A stretch of DNA of 64,000 nt from a bacterium HR33 (GCA_002923375.1 BEIJ01000001.1:682001-746000), one strand, 5' to 3'. Counted from the stretch's first letter, positions 9,131-17,912 are shown. Numbers and translations: made by a program. The notes: generated by a model from the sequence alone, not told the origin.

Positions 9131-10930
9131 ATGATCGACACGCCGGTCCTAAACTCGAGAGCCGCGGCGGCGGGCGCCCTCGCGGCGGCGATCCTGCTCC
9201 AAGCCGCGGCCTACGGCCCGGACTCACCGGTGGCCGACGCCGCTCAGCGCGGCGACTTGGAAACCGTCCGCGCTCTGCTCCAGGAGGGGGCGGACGTAAA
9301 CGCACCGCAGAACGACGGGATGACCGCCCTCCACTGGGCGGCGTTGCAAGGGCATGTCCCCATGGTACGCCTGCTCATCTACGCCGGCGCCAACCTCGAG
9401 GCTACGACCCGATTGGGAGGCTATACTCCCCTTCACCTGGCCAGCCAAAAGGGAGCGGCCGAAGCGCTGCGAGTGCTTCTAGAAGCAGGAAGCAACGTAC
9501 ACGCGGTCACCACGACCGGAGCTCAGGCGATCCACTTCGCTGCCCTGGCCGGGAACCCCGATGCTCTGAAGGTGCTGCTGAGCCACGGAGCCGATCCCAA
9601 CGCCAAGGAGAGCTACGCGGGTCGGACTCCTTTGATGTTCGCAGCGGCATACAATCGCGTGGCGGCAATCCAGGTTCTTCTAGCGGCGGGCGCCGACCTT
9701 TCGGCTGCTACCAGAGTGGTAGACTATGCAGCACGGGCCAAAGAAGACGACGCCCTGCGGCGGCAGCGGGAGCGCCTCATGGCCGCCCGCTATGAGGGAT
9801 CGCGCCAGAGCGCGCGCGAGCGGCGCACTCCGCCGCCCCCGCAGGTACCACCCCAGCCACCGGACGAACCCGACCGCCCCACCGAGCCGCGCCCCGATTC
9901 TCAAGCCCGGCGCCCGGCGGCACCGGAACCGCTTTCCTACGAAGACTGGGTAGGCAAGCAGGGCGGAATGGCGGCGCTCCACTACGCGGCCAGAGAAGGA
10001 AGACTGGAAGCGGTACGGCTGCTCCTCGACGCCGGCGCGGATATCGATCAGGTCACACTGGGCGACCACTCCACCCCGCTTTTGGTGGCGATCATCAACG
10101 GTCACTACGACCTCGCCATGTATCTGCTGAGCCGCGGCGCCGACCCGAATATCGCCAGCGAAGACGGGGTGGCACCGCTGTTCGCTGCCATCAACTGCGA
10201 ATGGTCGCTCAGAACCTGGTACCCGCAACCCACCGCCTATCAGCAGCAGAAGACAACGTACCTGGAGCTAATGGAAGCACTGCTCAAAGCCGGAGCCGAC
10301 CCCAACGCGCGCCTGAAAACCCACCTCTGGTACGCCGCCTACAACGCCGGCCGCATGGGAGTGGACTACTCCGGCGCCACTGCTTTTTGGCGCGCCGCCT
10401 ACGCCCTGGACGTGGCTGCCATGCGCCTCTTGGTGAAGTACGGTGCGGATCCCAACATACCGACGATCAAACCCGCGGAACGGCGGCGCCCCGGGGAAGA
10501 TCCCGACTCGGCCGAGACCGATCCTTCAGGCCTTCCTCCCGTTCCCGTGGGAGGACCCGCCGTATACCCAATTCATGCGGCTTCGGGTGTGGGATACGGA
10601 ACTTCGCGGGTGGGCCAGCAACACCGCTACGTCCCAGACGGTTGGCTCCCCGCCGTCAAGTACCTCGTGGAGGAACTGGGTGCCGACGTCAATGCTCGCG
10701 ACCACGAGGGCTATACCCCGCTCCACAACGCTGCAGCGCGGGGAGACAACGAGATGATACTCTATCTGGTCTCCAAAGGCGCCGACGTCATGGCCGTAAG
10801 CCGGAGAGGTCAAACCACGGTGGATATGGCCAACGGCCCCCAGCAGCGGGTGCAGCCCTTCCCCGAGACGATCGCCCTGCTGGAGAGTCTCGGGGCAAAG
10901 AACAATCACCGGTGCATGTCGTGCGAATAG
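9131..10930 (+). CDS. Exported ankyrin-repeat protein with C-terminal CxxCE
   Basis: 599 residues with an N-terminal hydrophobic segment (AAAAGALAAAILLQAAAYG), so probably periplasmic or membrane-anchored. At least eight ankyrin repeats are visible (for example GMTALHWAALQGH, GYTPLHLASQKG, GRTPLMFAAAYN, GMAALHYAAREGR, GYTPLHNAAARGD), split by a proline-rich linker (about 230-270). The protein ends in RCMSCE, which resembles a truncated CxxCH heme motif with Glu in place of His. It is the third gene of the DUF1592-DUF1552 operon, starting 31 bases after the DUF1552 stop with GGAAGGAG ahead of the ATG, so it probably scaffolds or assists that complex. Confidence 0.85.
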   Translation: MIDTPVLNSRAAAAGALAAAILLQAAAYGPDSPVADAAQRGDLETVRALLQEGADVNAPQNDGMTALHWAALQGHVPMVRLLIYAGANLEATTRLGGYTPLHLASQKGAAEALRVLLEAGSNVHAVTTTGAQAIHFAALAGNPDALKVLLSHGADPNAKESYAGRTPLMFAAAYNRVAAIQVLLAAGADLSAATRVVDYAARAKEDDALRRQRERLMAARYEGSRQSARERRTPPPPQVPPQPPDEPDRPTEPRPDSQARRPAAPEPLSYEDWVGKQGGMAALHYAAREGRLEAVRLLLDAGADIDQVTLGDHSTPLLVAIINGHYDLAMYLLSRGADPNIASEDGVAPLFAAINCEWSLRTWYPQPTAYQQQKTTYLELMEALLKAGADPNARLKTHLWYAAYNAGRMGVDYSGATAFWRAAYALDVAAMRLLVKYGADPNIPTIKPAERRRPGEDPDSAETDPSGLPPVPVGGPAVYPIHAASGVGYGTSRVGQQHRYVPDGWLPAVKYLVEELGADVNARDHEGYTPLHNAAARGDNEMILYLVSKGADVMAVSRRGQTTVDMANGPQQRVQPFPETIALLESLGAKNNHRCMSCE

Positions 10931-11015
10931 ACTCGATAGTCGTCGCCGCCCGGCGTTACCGAGCGCCACCCCGAGCTTAACTAGATCGGGTCCTGAAATG
11001 GCGGCGTAAAATGGA

Positions 11016-11039
11016 AGCGGGAGCCCCGGGGCTCCCGCT
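11016..11039. terminator. Bidirectional terminator palindrome between convergent genes
   Basis: A perfect 24-base palindrome, AGCGGGAGCCCC followed at once by its complement, lies between the ankyrin gene (plus) and the DUF1080-like gene (minus). A TTTT run lies 3 bases outside each arm (GGATTTT on plus, CCATTTT on minus), so it can terminate both transcripts. Confidence 0.75.
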
Positions 11040-11067
11040 GGATTTTCTCCCCTCGGCGCGCCGCACG

Positions 11068-11742
11068 CTAGCGCGGCGTCATGGTGAGACCGGTCACCGT
11101 AAGCTCGAGGTTGTGGCTCACCCGGATACCGTAGATACCATCGGTTGACTTCAAACGATCGGGACCGATGACCTCCGATTTGCTGAAAGAGCGGATCTCG
11201 GTCCCGTTTACCACACACGAGACCTTGTCGCCCTCCACCCTGACGCCGATCTCGTTGGTCGTCTCCCCGTCGGAACCGGCCTTGCGTATCGCCTCGTGGG
11301 GTTCCCGGTCAACCAAGTTGGTGACCTGAGCTCCGTGAAAAGTCTTCACCGAGTAGGTCCCGTTACCGTAGACGATGCAATAGAGCAGCGTTTCGGTATC
11401 CGATTCCAAGTCGTTCCCGCCGATGAAAATCCCGTAGGAGTGGGGGTGATTCATGGCCATCTTGTGTTCGTGGAAAGTGGCCTTCACCTCGTAGTTGCCC
11501 CTCGCTACGTTGGCGGGATTCCAGAAGATCGCCGCGGGTCCGATGGACATCCGCATCCCTCCCGGGACCGCAACCACCCGCGAGTCGTTTATAGTCCGCC
11601 CCTGAGCCAACGGTCTTCGGTCCACTCGGCCCTTCCAGCCGGCGATCTTTATGCCTCCGTCGCTCACGGTGCGGTCCGGATCCTGAGCCCAAAGCCCGCC
11701 GGCGAAAACCAGGGCGATGAGTGCTATAACGGCGCTTCGCAT
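11068..11742 (-). CDS. Secreted concanavalin-like (DUF1080-type) protein
   Basis: 224 residues with a signal peptide (SAVIALIALVFAGGLWAQ, cleavage near residue 20). The body is beta-rich, with motifs seen in DUF1080 / 3-keto-disaccharide hydrolase-like lectin folds: RGNYEVKATFHEHK, HSYGIFIGGNDL, YCIVYGNGTYSVKTF, NEIGVRVEGDKVSCVVNGTEI and a closing GIYGIRVSHNLELTVTGLTM. It is probably periplasmic and may bind or cleave sugars; no catalytic residue can be named with confidence. It is convergent with the ankyrin gene and divergent from the nos operon. Confidence 0.6.
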   Translation of the reverse strand: MRSAVIALIALVFAGGLWAQDPDRTVSDGGIKIAGWKGRVDRRPLAQGRTINDSRVVAVPGGMRMSIGPAAIFWNPANVARGNYEVKATFHEHKMAMNHPHSYGIFIGGNDLESDTETLLYCIVYGNGTYSVKTFHGAQVTNLVDREPHEAIRKAGSDGETTNEIGVRVEGDKVSCVVNGTEIRSFSKSEVIGPDRLKSTDGIYGIRVSHNLELTVTGLTMTPR

Positions 11743-11885
11743 TCTGCCTCCATGGTTTGGCTACTCTCCATAGGATAGCCTAGAAAGAGCCTCCCGGCGA
11801 GGGGAGGTCGAGTCTAAAGATTTCTTGAAGGTCGTCTCACCGAGGGTTAAACCGCACCCCCTTTAATTCCCCGCACTGAATGTCA

Positions 11886-11924
11886 GAGCCCGGGCCCCGC
11901 GCCGCCGGCGCGGATCACGGGCTC
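11886..11924 (+). promoter_or_regulatory. Nested GC-rich hairpin in the nos operon leader
   Basis: An outer stem, GAGCCCG (11886-11892) with CGGGCTC (11918-11924), encloses CCGCGCC / GGCGCGG (11897-11903 and 11907-11913) with loop GCC. It ends 34 bases before the start of the cytochrome gene, with no U tract, so it is more likely a leader structure than a terminator. No FNR-type TTGAT-N4-ATCAA site is visible in this interval. Confidence 0.35.
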
Positions 11925-11958
11925 GCCCGGATAAAAGTTTCAAAAAGGTGACAAACGC

Positions 11959-12432
11959 ATGAGCAAGTCTTTCTTAAAACCTTCGGTCTCTACGTCTTTC
12001 GCTTGGGTTCTCTTGTTGGGGATGGTTTACGCCTGCGGCGGAGGCGAGGGCGGCGGACATCCCCCAATGACCATGGATCATCCCCCCATGGGGGAGATGG
12101 GCGCAGCCCGGCAACCCGCCGTCCAGGCGGCCCCGCCCCAAGGGGGGGACGCCTCCCTCGCGGCTCAGGGGGAGCAGCTCTTTGCCGCCAAGGGATGTAT
12201 CGGCTGCCACACGATAGGCGGAGGGCGGCTCACCGGCCCCGATCTCCAGGGGGTAACCGAGCGGCGCAGCTATGACTGGATCGTTGCGATGATCACCAAT
12301 CCCGACTCCATGCTGCGGGTCGATCCCGTGGCCAAGCAGCTACTGAGCGAGTACATGACGCCCATGCTCAACACCAACACCACCCGGGAGGAAGCGCGGG
12401 CGATTTACGAATACCTCAAGAGCAACCAATAA
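11959..12432 (+). CDS. Monoheme cytochrome c lipoprotein of the nos operon, with His/Met-rich N-terminus
   Basis: 157 residues. A signal segment (AWVLLLGMVYAC) ends in a lipobox-like VYAC, giving a predicted lipid-anchored Cys26. A GGEGGGHPPMTMDHPPMGEM stretch follows, with two HPPM units that look able to bind copper. The C-terminal half is a class I cytochrome c, with heme motif CIGCH in AAKGCIGCHTI, the GPDLQGV segment, and candidate axial Met residues in EYMTPM. The probable role is an electron donor (or copper handling) for nitrous oxide reductase, encoded 13 bases downstream. AGGTGA precedes the ATG. Confidence 0.85.
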   Translation: MSKSFLKPSVSTSFAWVLLLGMVYACGGGEGGGHPPMTMDHPPMGEMGAARQPAVQAAPPQGGDASLAAQGEQLFAAKGCIGCHTIGGGRLTGPDLQGVTERRSYDWIVAMITNPDSMLRVDPVAKQLLSEYMTPMLNTNTTREEARAIYEYLKSNQ

Positions 12433-12445
12433 AGGAGCGTTCTCT

Positions 12446-14416
12446 ATGATGAACTTCATGGCCAACTTCAAAAGGAACGTCGCGATAGCCGGTGCGGTCT
12501 TGCTTGCCGGCCTGGGGCTCTCGATTGTGGCCCAGTCCTGTGCGCGGCCGCGAGGCACGGACATCGGCAGCATAGCCCGGGAGCGAGGTCTTACCGACCA
12601 GGACATCGTGGCTGCTGTCAAGACCTACCAGCCCACGGGGAAGTACGACGAATATCTCATGTTCGCTTCCGGAGGCCACTCCGGCCAGGTGCTGGTGATC
12701 GGCATCCCGTCGATGCGCCTGCTCAAAGTGATCGCTGCTTTCACTCCGGAACCCTGGCAGGGTTACGCCACCGGAGCGGACGAACACAAGCGGCTGATGC
12801 AGCAGGCCCGCATGGCGGGACACGACATCACGTGGGGAGACAACCACCACCCGGCCCTCTCGGAGACGGACGGAGAGTACGACGGCCAGTTCTTGTTCAT
12901 CAACGACAAGGCCAACCCCAGGATCGCGGTGATCGACCTCAGGGACTTCGAGACCAAGCAGATCGTGACCAGCCCGATTATGGGGACCAACCATGGCGGG
13001 GCGTTCGTCACTCCCAACACCGAGTACGTGATCGAGCCATCGCAGTACTCGGTCCCGCTGTGGAAGGACTACGCCGATCTCGATAGCTACGAGGAGGACT
13101 ATCGCGGAGTAGTCACCTTTTGGAAATTCGACCGCCAGAGGGGAAGGATCGATCCGGCTCAATCCTTCGCCATCGAGCTTCCGCCCTACTGGCATGATCT
13201 CTCGGACGCGGGCAAGGGGCCCTCTTTCGGCTGGGCTTTCTTGAACTCTTTCAACACCGAGATGGCGACCGGCGGGATCGAGGCGGGTAATCCGCCGTTC
13301 GAGGCGGGCGCCTCGCGAAACGACATGGACTACCTTCACATCATCAACTGGCAGCGGGCCGCCGAGGTGGCCGCCCAGCCGGGCAAAACCCGCACGGTCA
13401 AGGGACAGCGGGTGATTCCCATGGACGTGGCCATCGCCGAGGGGCTGGTCTATCTGGTGCCCGAGCCCAAGAGCCCCCACGGGGCCGACGTCACTCCCGA
13501 CGGGTCGCGGATCGTGGTATCGGGGAAGCTGGACCCCCACGTTACGGTCTACTCCTGGAACAAGATCAAGCAGGCGATCGATCAGAAACAGTTTGCGGGG
13601 ACCGACAAGTACGGGATCCCGATACTCGATTTCGCCAGCGTGATAGACGGCCAGTTGGAGCTCGGCTTGGGTCCGCTGCACACCCAGTTCGACGACAAGG
13701 GGTTCGCTTACACTTCGCTCTTCCTGGAGACCAAGGTGGCCAAGTGGCGGCTCCAGCCCCTGGAGCTGGTGGAGAAGATCGACGTCCACTACAACGTGGG
13801 CCACATCGCCGCGGCGGAAGGCGATACCCGCTCGCCGGATGGAAAGTATCTGGTATCGCTCAACAAGTGGTCCATCGATCGATTCAACAACGTAGGACCG
13901 CTTCTCCCGCAGAATTTCCAGCTGATCGATATCGGTGGCGAGCGGATGCAGCTGCTCTACGACATGCCGATCGGTATCGGCGAACCGCATTACGCCCAGA
14001 TCATCAAAGCCGACAAGCTGAAGCCCTTCGAGGTCTATCCCGAGATCGGCTGGGATCCGGGCGCCATGGCCGTTGGCCGTGACGTGGCGGTGGCGGGAAG
14101 GGAGCGGATCGAGCGGCGGGGGAACGAGGTGCACGTCTATATGACCGCGATCCGCAGTCACTTCAACCCCGAGCGGATCAAGGTACGCCAGGGAGACCGG
14201 GTAGTCATTCATATCACCAACATCGAGCGCGCCCGGGACGCGACCCACGGCTTCGGGATCGCCCAGTACAACATCAACCTGAGCCTGGAGCCGGGAGAGT
14301 CCCAGACCGTCTCCTTTGTGGCGGACAAGGCGGGGGTCTTCCCGTTCTACTGCACCGAGTTCTGCTCGGCGCTGCACCTGGAGATGACCGGCTACCTCTT
14401 GGTGGAGCCGCGCTAG
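12446..14416 (+). CDS. nosZ: Nitrous oxide reductase, clade II (Sec-exported)
   Basis: 656 residues. NosZ reduces N2O to N2 in the periplasm with the CuZ and CuA centres. The N-terminus is a Sec-type hydrophobic signal (AIAGAVLLAGLGLSIVAQSCA) without a twin-arginine motif, which marks the clade II (atypical) enzymes. CuZ ligand motifs include DNHHP near residue 132, a NHGG segment and PHGAD. The C-terminal cupredoxin domain has the CuA signature FYCTEFCSALHLEM (C-x3-C-x3-H-x2-M). GGAG precedes the ATG. It is followed by nosB-like, nosD, nosF and nosY genes, all closely packed or overlapping. No nosR, nosL, nosG or nosH is visible here. Confidence 0.97.
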   Translation: MMNFMANFKRNVAIAGAVLLAGLGLSIVAQSCARPRGTDIGSIARERGLTDQDIVAAVKTYQPTGKYDEYLMFASGGHSGQVLVIGIPSMRLLKVIAAFTPEPWQGYATGADEHKRLMQQARMAGHDITWGDNHHPALSETDGEYDGQFLFINDKANPRIAVIDLRDFETKQIVTSPIMGTNHGGAFVTPNTEYVIEPSQYSVPLWKDYADLDSYEEDYRGVVTFWKFDRQRGRIDPAQSFAIELPPYWHDLSDAGKGPSFGWAFLNSFNTEMATGGIEAGNPPFEAGASRNDMDYLHIINWQRAAEVAAQPGKTRTVKGQRVIPMDVAIAEGLVYLVPEPKSPHGADVTPDGSRIVVSGKLDPHVTVYSWNKIKQAIDQKQFAGTDKYGIPILDFASVIDGQLELGLGPLHTQFDDKGFAYTSLFLETKVAKWRLQPLELVEKIDVHYNVGHIAAAEGDTRSPDGKYLVSLNKWSIDRFNNVGPLLPQNFQLIDIGGERMQLLYDMPIGIGEPHYAQIIKADKLKPFEVYPEIGWDPGAMAVGRDVAVAGRERIERRGNEVHVYMTAIRSHFNPERIKVRQGDRVVIHITNIERARDATHGFGIAQYNINLSLEPGESQTVSFVADKAGVFPFYCTEFCSALHLEMTGYLLVEPR

Positions 14417-14420
14417 ACCG

Positions 14421-15071
14421 ATGCAGGGCTGGATCGGCAGGGTAACCGCGTTCTTCCAGGGCCAGCTTTCGCCCCTGAGCCGGGTACTGATCGTGGCCGC
14501 GACGTTGTCCATATTGCCGGGGATCGTCCTTCCCACTTGGAGGATAACGCTCCACGCCCCCCAGTACCCCCAGGGGCTCACCCTGGTCATCTATCCCAAC
14601 ACGGTCAGCGGGGATCTTTCGGAGGTCAACCTGCTGAACCATTACATCGGGATGCAAGAGATCGTGCCGGACGAGTTTCCGGAGTTTCGCTTCATACCTT
14701 TCTTCATTCTGCGGTTCTTTGGTTTCGCCCTGCTGACGGCGTTGATCGGGCGGATGCCGATAGCGGCTCTGGGCTGGATGGACTTCGTGCTTTTCGGCAC
14801 GGTGATGCTGTATACCTTCCGGCACTGGCTTTACGAGTACGGGCACAATCTCTCGCCCGACGCTCCGCTGCAGATCCAACCCTTCACCCCAGCGCTCTTG
14901 GGAACCACTCAGGTGGGACAGTTCACCGTCACCAGCATGCCGGCCCTGGGGGCGATTCTCATGGCGGTCGCCGGCCTCATCGGCCCGGCGATCGCCATCT
15001 ACGAGTGGCGCCGTTACACACGGGCTCTAAGAGAACCACCCGGTACCTCCTCATCCGCTGACCCGGTATGA
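14421..15071 (+). CDS. NosB-like integral membrane protein of the clade II nos operon
   Basis: 216 residues with about four hydrophobic segments (LSRVLIVAATLSILPGIVLP, FFILRFFGFALLTALIG, LGWMDFVLFGTVMLYTF, a C-terminal LGAILMAVAGLIGPAIAIY) and a conserved-looking periplasmic stretch HAPQYPQGLTLVIYPN...LNHYIGM. Its position directly between nosZ and nosD matches nosB of Wolinella-type clusters, a membrane protein of unproven function. The symbol is withheld because the match is by position and topology, not recalled identity. The stop overlaps the nosD start (ATGA). Confidence 0.7.
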   Translation: MQGWIGRVTAFFQGQLSPLSRVLIVAATLSILPGIVLPTWRITLHAPQYPQGLTLVIYPNTVSGDLSEVNLLNHYIGMQEIVPDEFPEFRFIPFFILRFFGFALLTALIGRMPIAALGWMDFVLFGTVMLYTFRHWLYEYGHNLSPDAPLQIQPFTPALLGTTQVGQFTVTSMPALGAILMAVAGLIGPAIAIYEWRRYTRALREPPGTSSSADPV

Positions 15072-16321
15072 GCGCCCTCTGCTCTGCCCTGCTCCAGGCC
15101 GCCCAGTTGGTGGTGGGACCGGGCGGGTTCCCCGCGGTCCAGCAGGCGATCGACGCTGCGCGCCCGGGCGATACGGTGGTCGTTTCCGCGGGAACCTACG
15201 GTGGTCCGCTCCATGTATCCAAGCCGGTAGTCTTGCTCGGCCAGCCGGGGGCCGTGATCTCCGGTGGTGGCCGGGGCACGGTGCTTCTGGTGAGCGCCCC
15301 CGCGACGGTGCGCGGGCTTACCATAGTCTCTTCGGGAGAGGACCAGTCTCGGGAAGACGCGGGGATCATGGTGGTGGGAGCTGAAGGAGTCGTTTTGGAA
15401 GACAACCGGCTGGAAGATGTTTTGTTCGGTATTTATCTCAAACAGGCACCCGGGGCGGTGATCCGGAGAAATTCGATTCGGGGCAAGCCCTTGCCTCTGG
15501 CGCGGCGGGGAGACGGGATCCGGCTGTGGTACAGCGACCGGGGATTGGTGGAGGAGAACGAGGTTGCCGATTCGCGCGATTTGGTGATTTGGTTTTCGAG
15601 TCACACCCTGGTGCGCGGCAACACGGTCACCGCGAGCCGCTACGGGCTTCACTACATGTACAGCAATCACAACCGGTTCGAGGGCAATCGGTTCGTGGGG
15701 AACGAGGTGGGTGCCTTCATCATGTACTCGGGGGACATAATCTTCGAGAGAAATCTTTTTGCCGAGTCTCGTGGAGCGCTGGGTCGCGGAATCGGATTCA
15801 AGGATGCCGACAGCATCGTGGCGGTGAACAACGTGATCGTAAACAACGCGGTCGGTATCAGTTTGGACAACTCGCCCCATCTTCAGGGAGTGTTCAACCG
15901 ATTCAGCGGGAATTTCATCGCGTACAACGATGTGGGTATAAGCCTGCTGCCGTCGGTAAGCCGGAATTGGTTTTACGACAACCGGCTGGTGGACAACATG
16001 GTGCCGGTGGAAGTCTCCGGCGGGGGGAGTGCTCTCGCCAATGTCTGGCAGGGAAACTATTGGAGCGAGTATGCAGGTTTCGACCGAGACGGGGACGGCC
16101 GTGGGGACACGCCCTTTGTGTGGAACCGCCTGTCCGACGATTTGATAGCCAAGCATCCAGCTTTGCGGTGGTTCACCGGGTCTTTGGCGTTCGGAGTTTT
16201 AGATCTCATCGCTCGGGCGTTTCCTCTTCTTATGCCCCAACCGGTGGTGGTGGATTCCGCGCCGCGCATCGAGTCCAAGCTTTGGGAGCTCGCCGCCGGT
16301 GTTAGGTCCGTAAGCCGATGA
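15068..16321 (+). CDS. nosD: NosD periplasmic copper-maturation protein
   Basis: 417 residues, a right-handed parallel beta-helix (carbohydrate-binding/sugar-hydrolase repeat type). A short signal is followed by AIDAARPGDTVVVSAGTY..P and many rungs such as GIYLKQAPGAVIRRNSI, GLHYMYSNHNRFEGNRF and GISLDNSPHLQGVFN. It ends with the NosD hallmark GNYWSEYAGFDRDGDGRGDTP. NosD works with NosF and NosY to mature the CuZ site. The start overlaps the previous gene and the stop overlaps nosF, both as ATGA. Confidence 0.93.
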   Translation: MSALCSALLQAAQLVVGPGGFPAVQQAIDAARPGDTVVVSAGTYGGPLHVSKPVVLLGQPGAVISGGGRGTVLLVSAPATVRGLTIVSSGEDQSREDAGIMVVGAEGVVLEDNRLEDVLFGIYLKQAPGAVIRRNSIRGKPLPLARRGDGIRLWYSDRGLVEENEVADSRDLVIWFSSHTLVRGNTVTASRYGLHYMYSNHNRFEGNRFVGNEVGAFIMYSGDIIFERNLFAESRGALGRGIGFKDADSIVAVNNVIVNNAVGISLDNSPHLQGVFNRFSGNFIAYNDVGISLLPSVSRNWFYDNRLVDNMVPVEVSGGGSALANVWQGNYWSEYAGFDRDGDGRGDTPFVWNRLSDDLIAKHPALRWFTGSLAFGVLDLIARAFPLLMPQPVVVDSAPRIESKLWELAAGVRSVSR

Positions 16322-17040
16322 TTCGGGCTCGCGGCTTGACCAAGCGCTACGGAGCGCAGGCGGTTTTGGATCGCGTGGATTTGGAGGTGAAATCCGGCGA
16401 GCGGGTGGCGCTTTTGGGTTTGAACGGTGCGGGCAAGACCACGCTCATCCGCTGTTTGCTGGGGCTGGTTCCCTTTGAAGGGCGGCTAGAGGTGGCGGGA
16501 TTCGACGTGGCGCGCCGCGGTCGGGCGGTGAGGGAGCGGGTAGGTTACGTTCCCCAGCGGGTACCTTGGCTGGACGGGTCCCTAGCCGAAATGGTGGAGT
16601 TCTTCTCCCACCTGCGGGGGATAGATCAGAGCGCTGTGGAGGCGCAGTTGGATCGCCTCGGCTTCGACTATGCCGCTCACCGGCTCAAGGCGGTGCGGGC
16701 GCTATCGGGAGGCATGCTTCAGAAGACGTTGCTCGCTCTCGCGTTGGCGTCCCGCGCGCCGCTGTTATTGCTGGACGAGCCTACGGCCAATCTGGACCCG
16801 CCGGCCCGGCGGGATTTCCTCGCCGCATTGAAGGAGGTGGGCCGCGACGTGACCATCGTTCTCGCCTCTCACCGCCTGAGCGACGTGCGGGCTTTGGCCG
16901 ATCGGATCGTGGTTCTGCACCGGGGCAAGGTGGCGTTTGACGGCGGAGTGAGCGCGCTGGAGGATTGCATGGAACGGCTCTGGGGGTTGGAGGACCTGTT
17001 GGAGTCGATACTGGCCTCCGCCGGGGAGTTGGAGCGATGA
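16318..17040 (+). CDS. nosF: NosF ABC transporter ATPase
   Basis: 240 residues with all ABC motifs: Walker A GLNGAGKTT, a Q-loop near YVPQRVPW, the signature LSGGMLQK, Walker B LLLLDEPTANLDPP and the switch His in LASHRL. It is cytoplasmic and powers the NosDFY complex that delivers or remodels sulfur/copper for CuZ assembly. ATGA overlaps join it to nosD upstream and nosY downstream. Confidence 0.93.
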   Translation: MIRARGLTKRYGAQAVLDRVDLEVKSGERVALLGLNGAGKTTLIRCLLGLVPFEGRLEVAGFDVARRGRAVRERVGYVPQRVPWLDGSLAEMVEFFSHLRGIDQSAVEAQLDRLGFDYAAHRLKAVRALSGGMLQKTLLALALASRAPLLLLDEPTANLDPPARRDFLAALKEVGRDVTIVLASHRLSDVRALADRIVVLHRGKVAFDGGVSALEDCMERLWGLEDLLESILASAGELER

Positions 17041-17852
17041 GTGGCGCGGTGGGCTTGCTGGCCGGGCGCGAGCTTGCCTCGGCGCTCAGGGCGCGGTGGT
17101 TTTGGGCTTATTCCGTGATTTTTGTGCTGGCGGGTGTGGGCTTCGTGGTGCTCGCTCCCGGCGATGCGGCCGTCTACGGTTATCGCAGTTTCGTCAAGGC
17201 CTTAGTGGGGGTGGTGCACCTGGCATTGCTGTTCGTGCCTTTGATGGCTTTGTTTCCGGCGGCAGCGGCGGTAGCGGAGGAGCGGGAAAACGGTGTTTTG
17301 GAATACTTGCTGGCGCAGCCGGTGGATGGAGGAGAGGTATATGCCGGCAAGTGGCTGGGCTTGGCCGTATCGGTTTTGAGTTCGGTCACTTTGGGCTTTC
17401 TCGTGGTGGCGGGGGCGGCTTTGTGGCGGGGCGTGCCGTGGCTGCTGGTCCTCACGCTTTATCTCTTCGTCGCCCTGTTGGCTCTGGTATTTGTTTCCCT
17501 GGGCTTATGGTTGTCTTCGGTGAGTGCGACGCGGGCTAGGGCTACCACTTTGGGCATTTCGATCTGGTTGGTTTTTGCGGCGCTAGGCACGCTGGGTTTG
17601 ATGTTGGCGTTTGTGCGGTTGGGAGTGCCGGAGTGGCTGCTCGTGGGGTGGGCGCTGGTGAACCCGGTGGAGGCGTTCCGGTTGGGTGTGGTGGTAGCGG
17701 TGGACGGCGATGCCAGTCTTTTGGGCCCGGTGGGTGTGGCGCTGGTGGAGCGGCTGGGTGCTCTGGGGATCGGATTTTTGGCGGCGGCGTCGCTGGCGGG
17801 TTGGGTGGCGGCCGGCTGGTGGGCGGGCAGGTGGAGGGGTCTAAAGATGTAA
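17037..17852 (+). CDS. nosY: NosY ABC-2 type permease
   Basis: 271 residues starting at the ATG that overlaps the nosF stop (17037). Six hydrophobic spans are visible: FWAYSVIFVLAGVGFVVLA, VVHLALLFVPLMALFPAAAAV, SVLSSVTLGFLVVAGAAL, LLVLTLYLFVALLALVFVSLGLWL, WLVFAALGTLGLMLAFV and the C-terminal span. It also has the EERENGVLEYLLAQPV motif typical of ABC-2/NosY permeases. It completes the nosDFY module. The gene ends the operon; no nosL follows, and a toxin-antitoxin pair begins 120 bases later. Confidence 0.92.
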   Translation: MSGAVGLLAGRELASALRARWFWAYSVIFVLAGVGFVVLAPGDAAVYGYRSFVKALVGVVHLALLFVPLMALFPAAAAVAEERENGVLEYLLAQPVDGGEVYAGKWLGLAVSVLSSVTLGFLVVAGAALWRGVPWLLVLTLYLFVALLALVFVSLGLWLSSVSATRARATTLGISIWLVFAALGTLGLMLAFVRLGVPEWLLVGWALVNPVEAFRLGVVVAVDGDASLLGPVGVALVERLGALGIGFLAAASLAGWVAAGWWAGRWRGLKM

Positions 17853-17885
17853 GTGCGTCTTTGTGTGGGCGGCCGGCGGGGTGTT

Positions 17886-17912
17886 GCTACGAAGCGCTAC
17901 AGGTGCTACATT
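17886..17912 (+). promoter_or_regulatory. Three direct GCTAC repeats and TACATT box before the toxin-antitoxin genes
   Basis: GCTAC occurs at 17886-17890, 17896-17900 and 17905-17909, spaced by 10 and 9 bases, so all face the same side of the helix. The last overlaps a -10-like TACATT (17907-17912). This is a plausible operator for autoregulation by the antitoxin encoded 60 bases downstream. Confidence 0.4.

Noticed and set aside
11743-11958. FNR-type binding site upstream of the nos operon
   Set aside because: No TTGAT-N4-ATCAA or near match with both halves in the interval.
12416-14590. A 724-codon open frame on the minus strand across nosZ
   Set aside because: It is a mirror of nosZ and its neighbours in GC-rich DNA. 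It lacks domain motifs, and nosZ explains the region fully.
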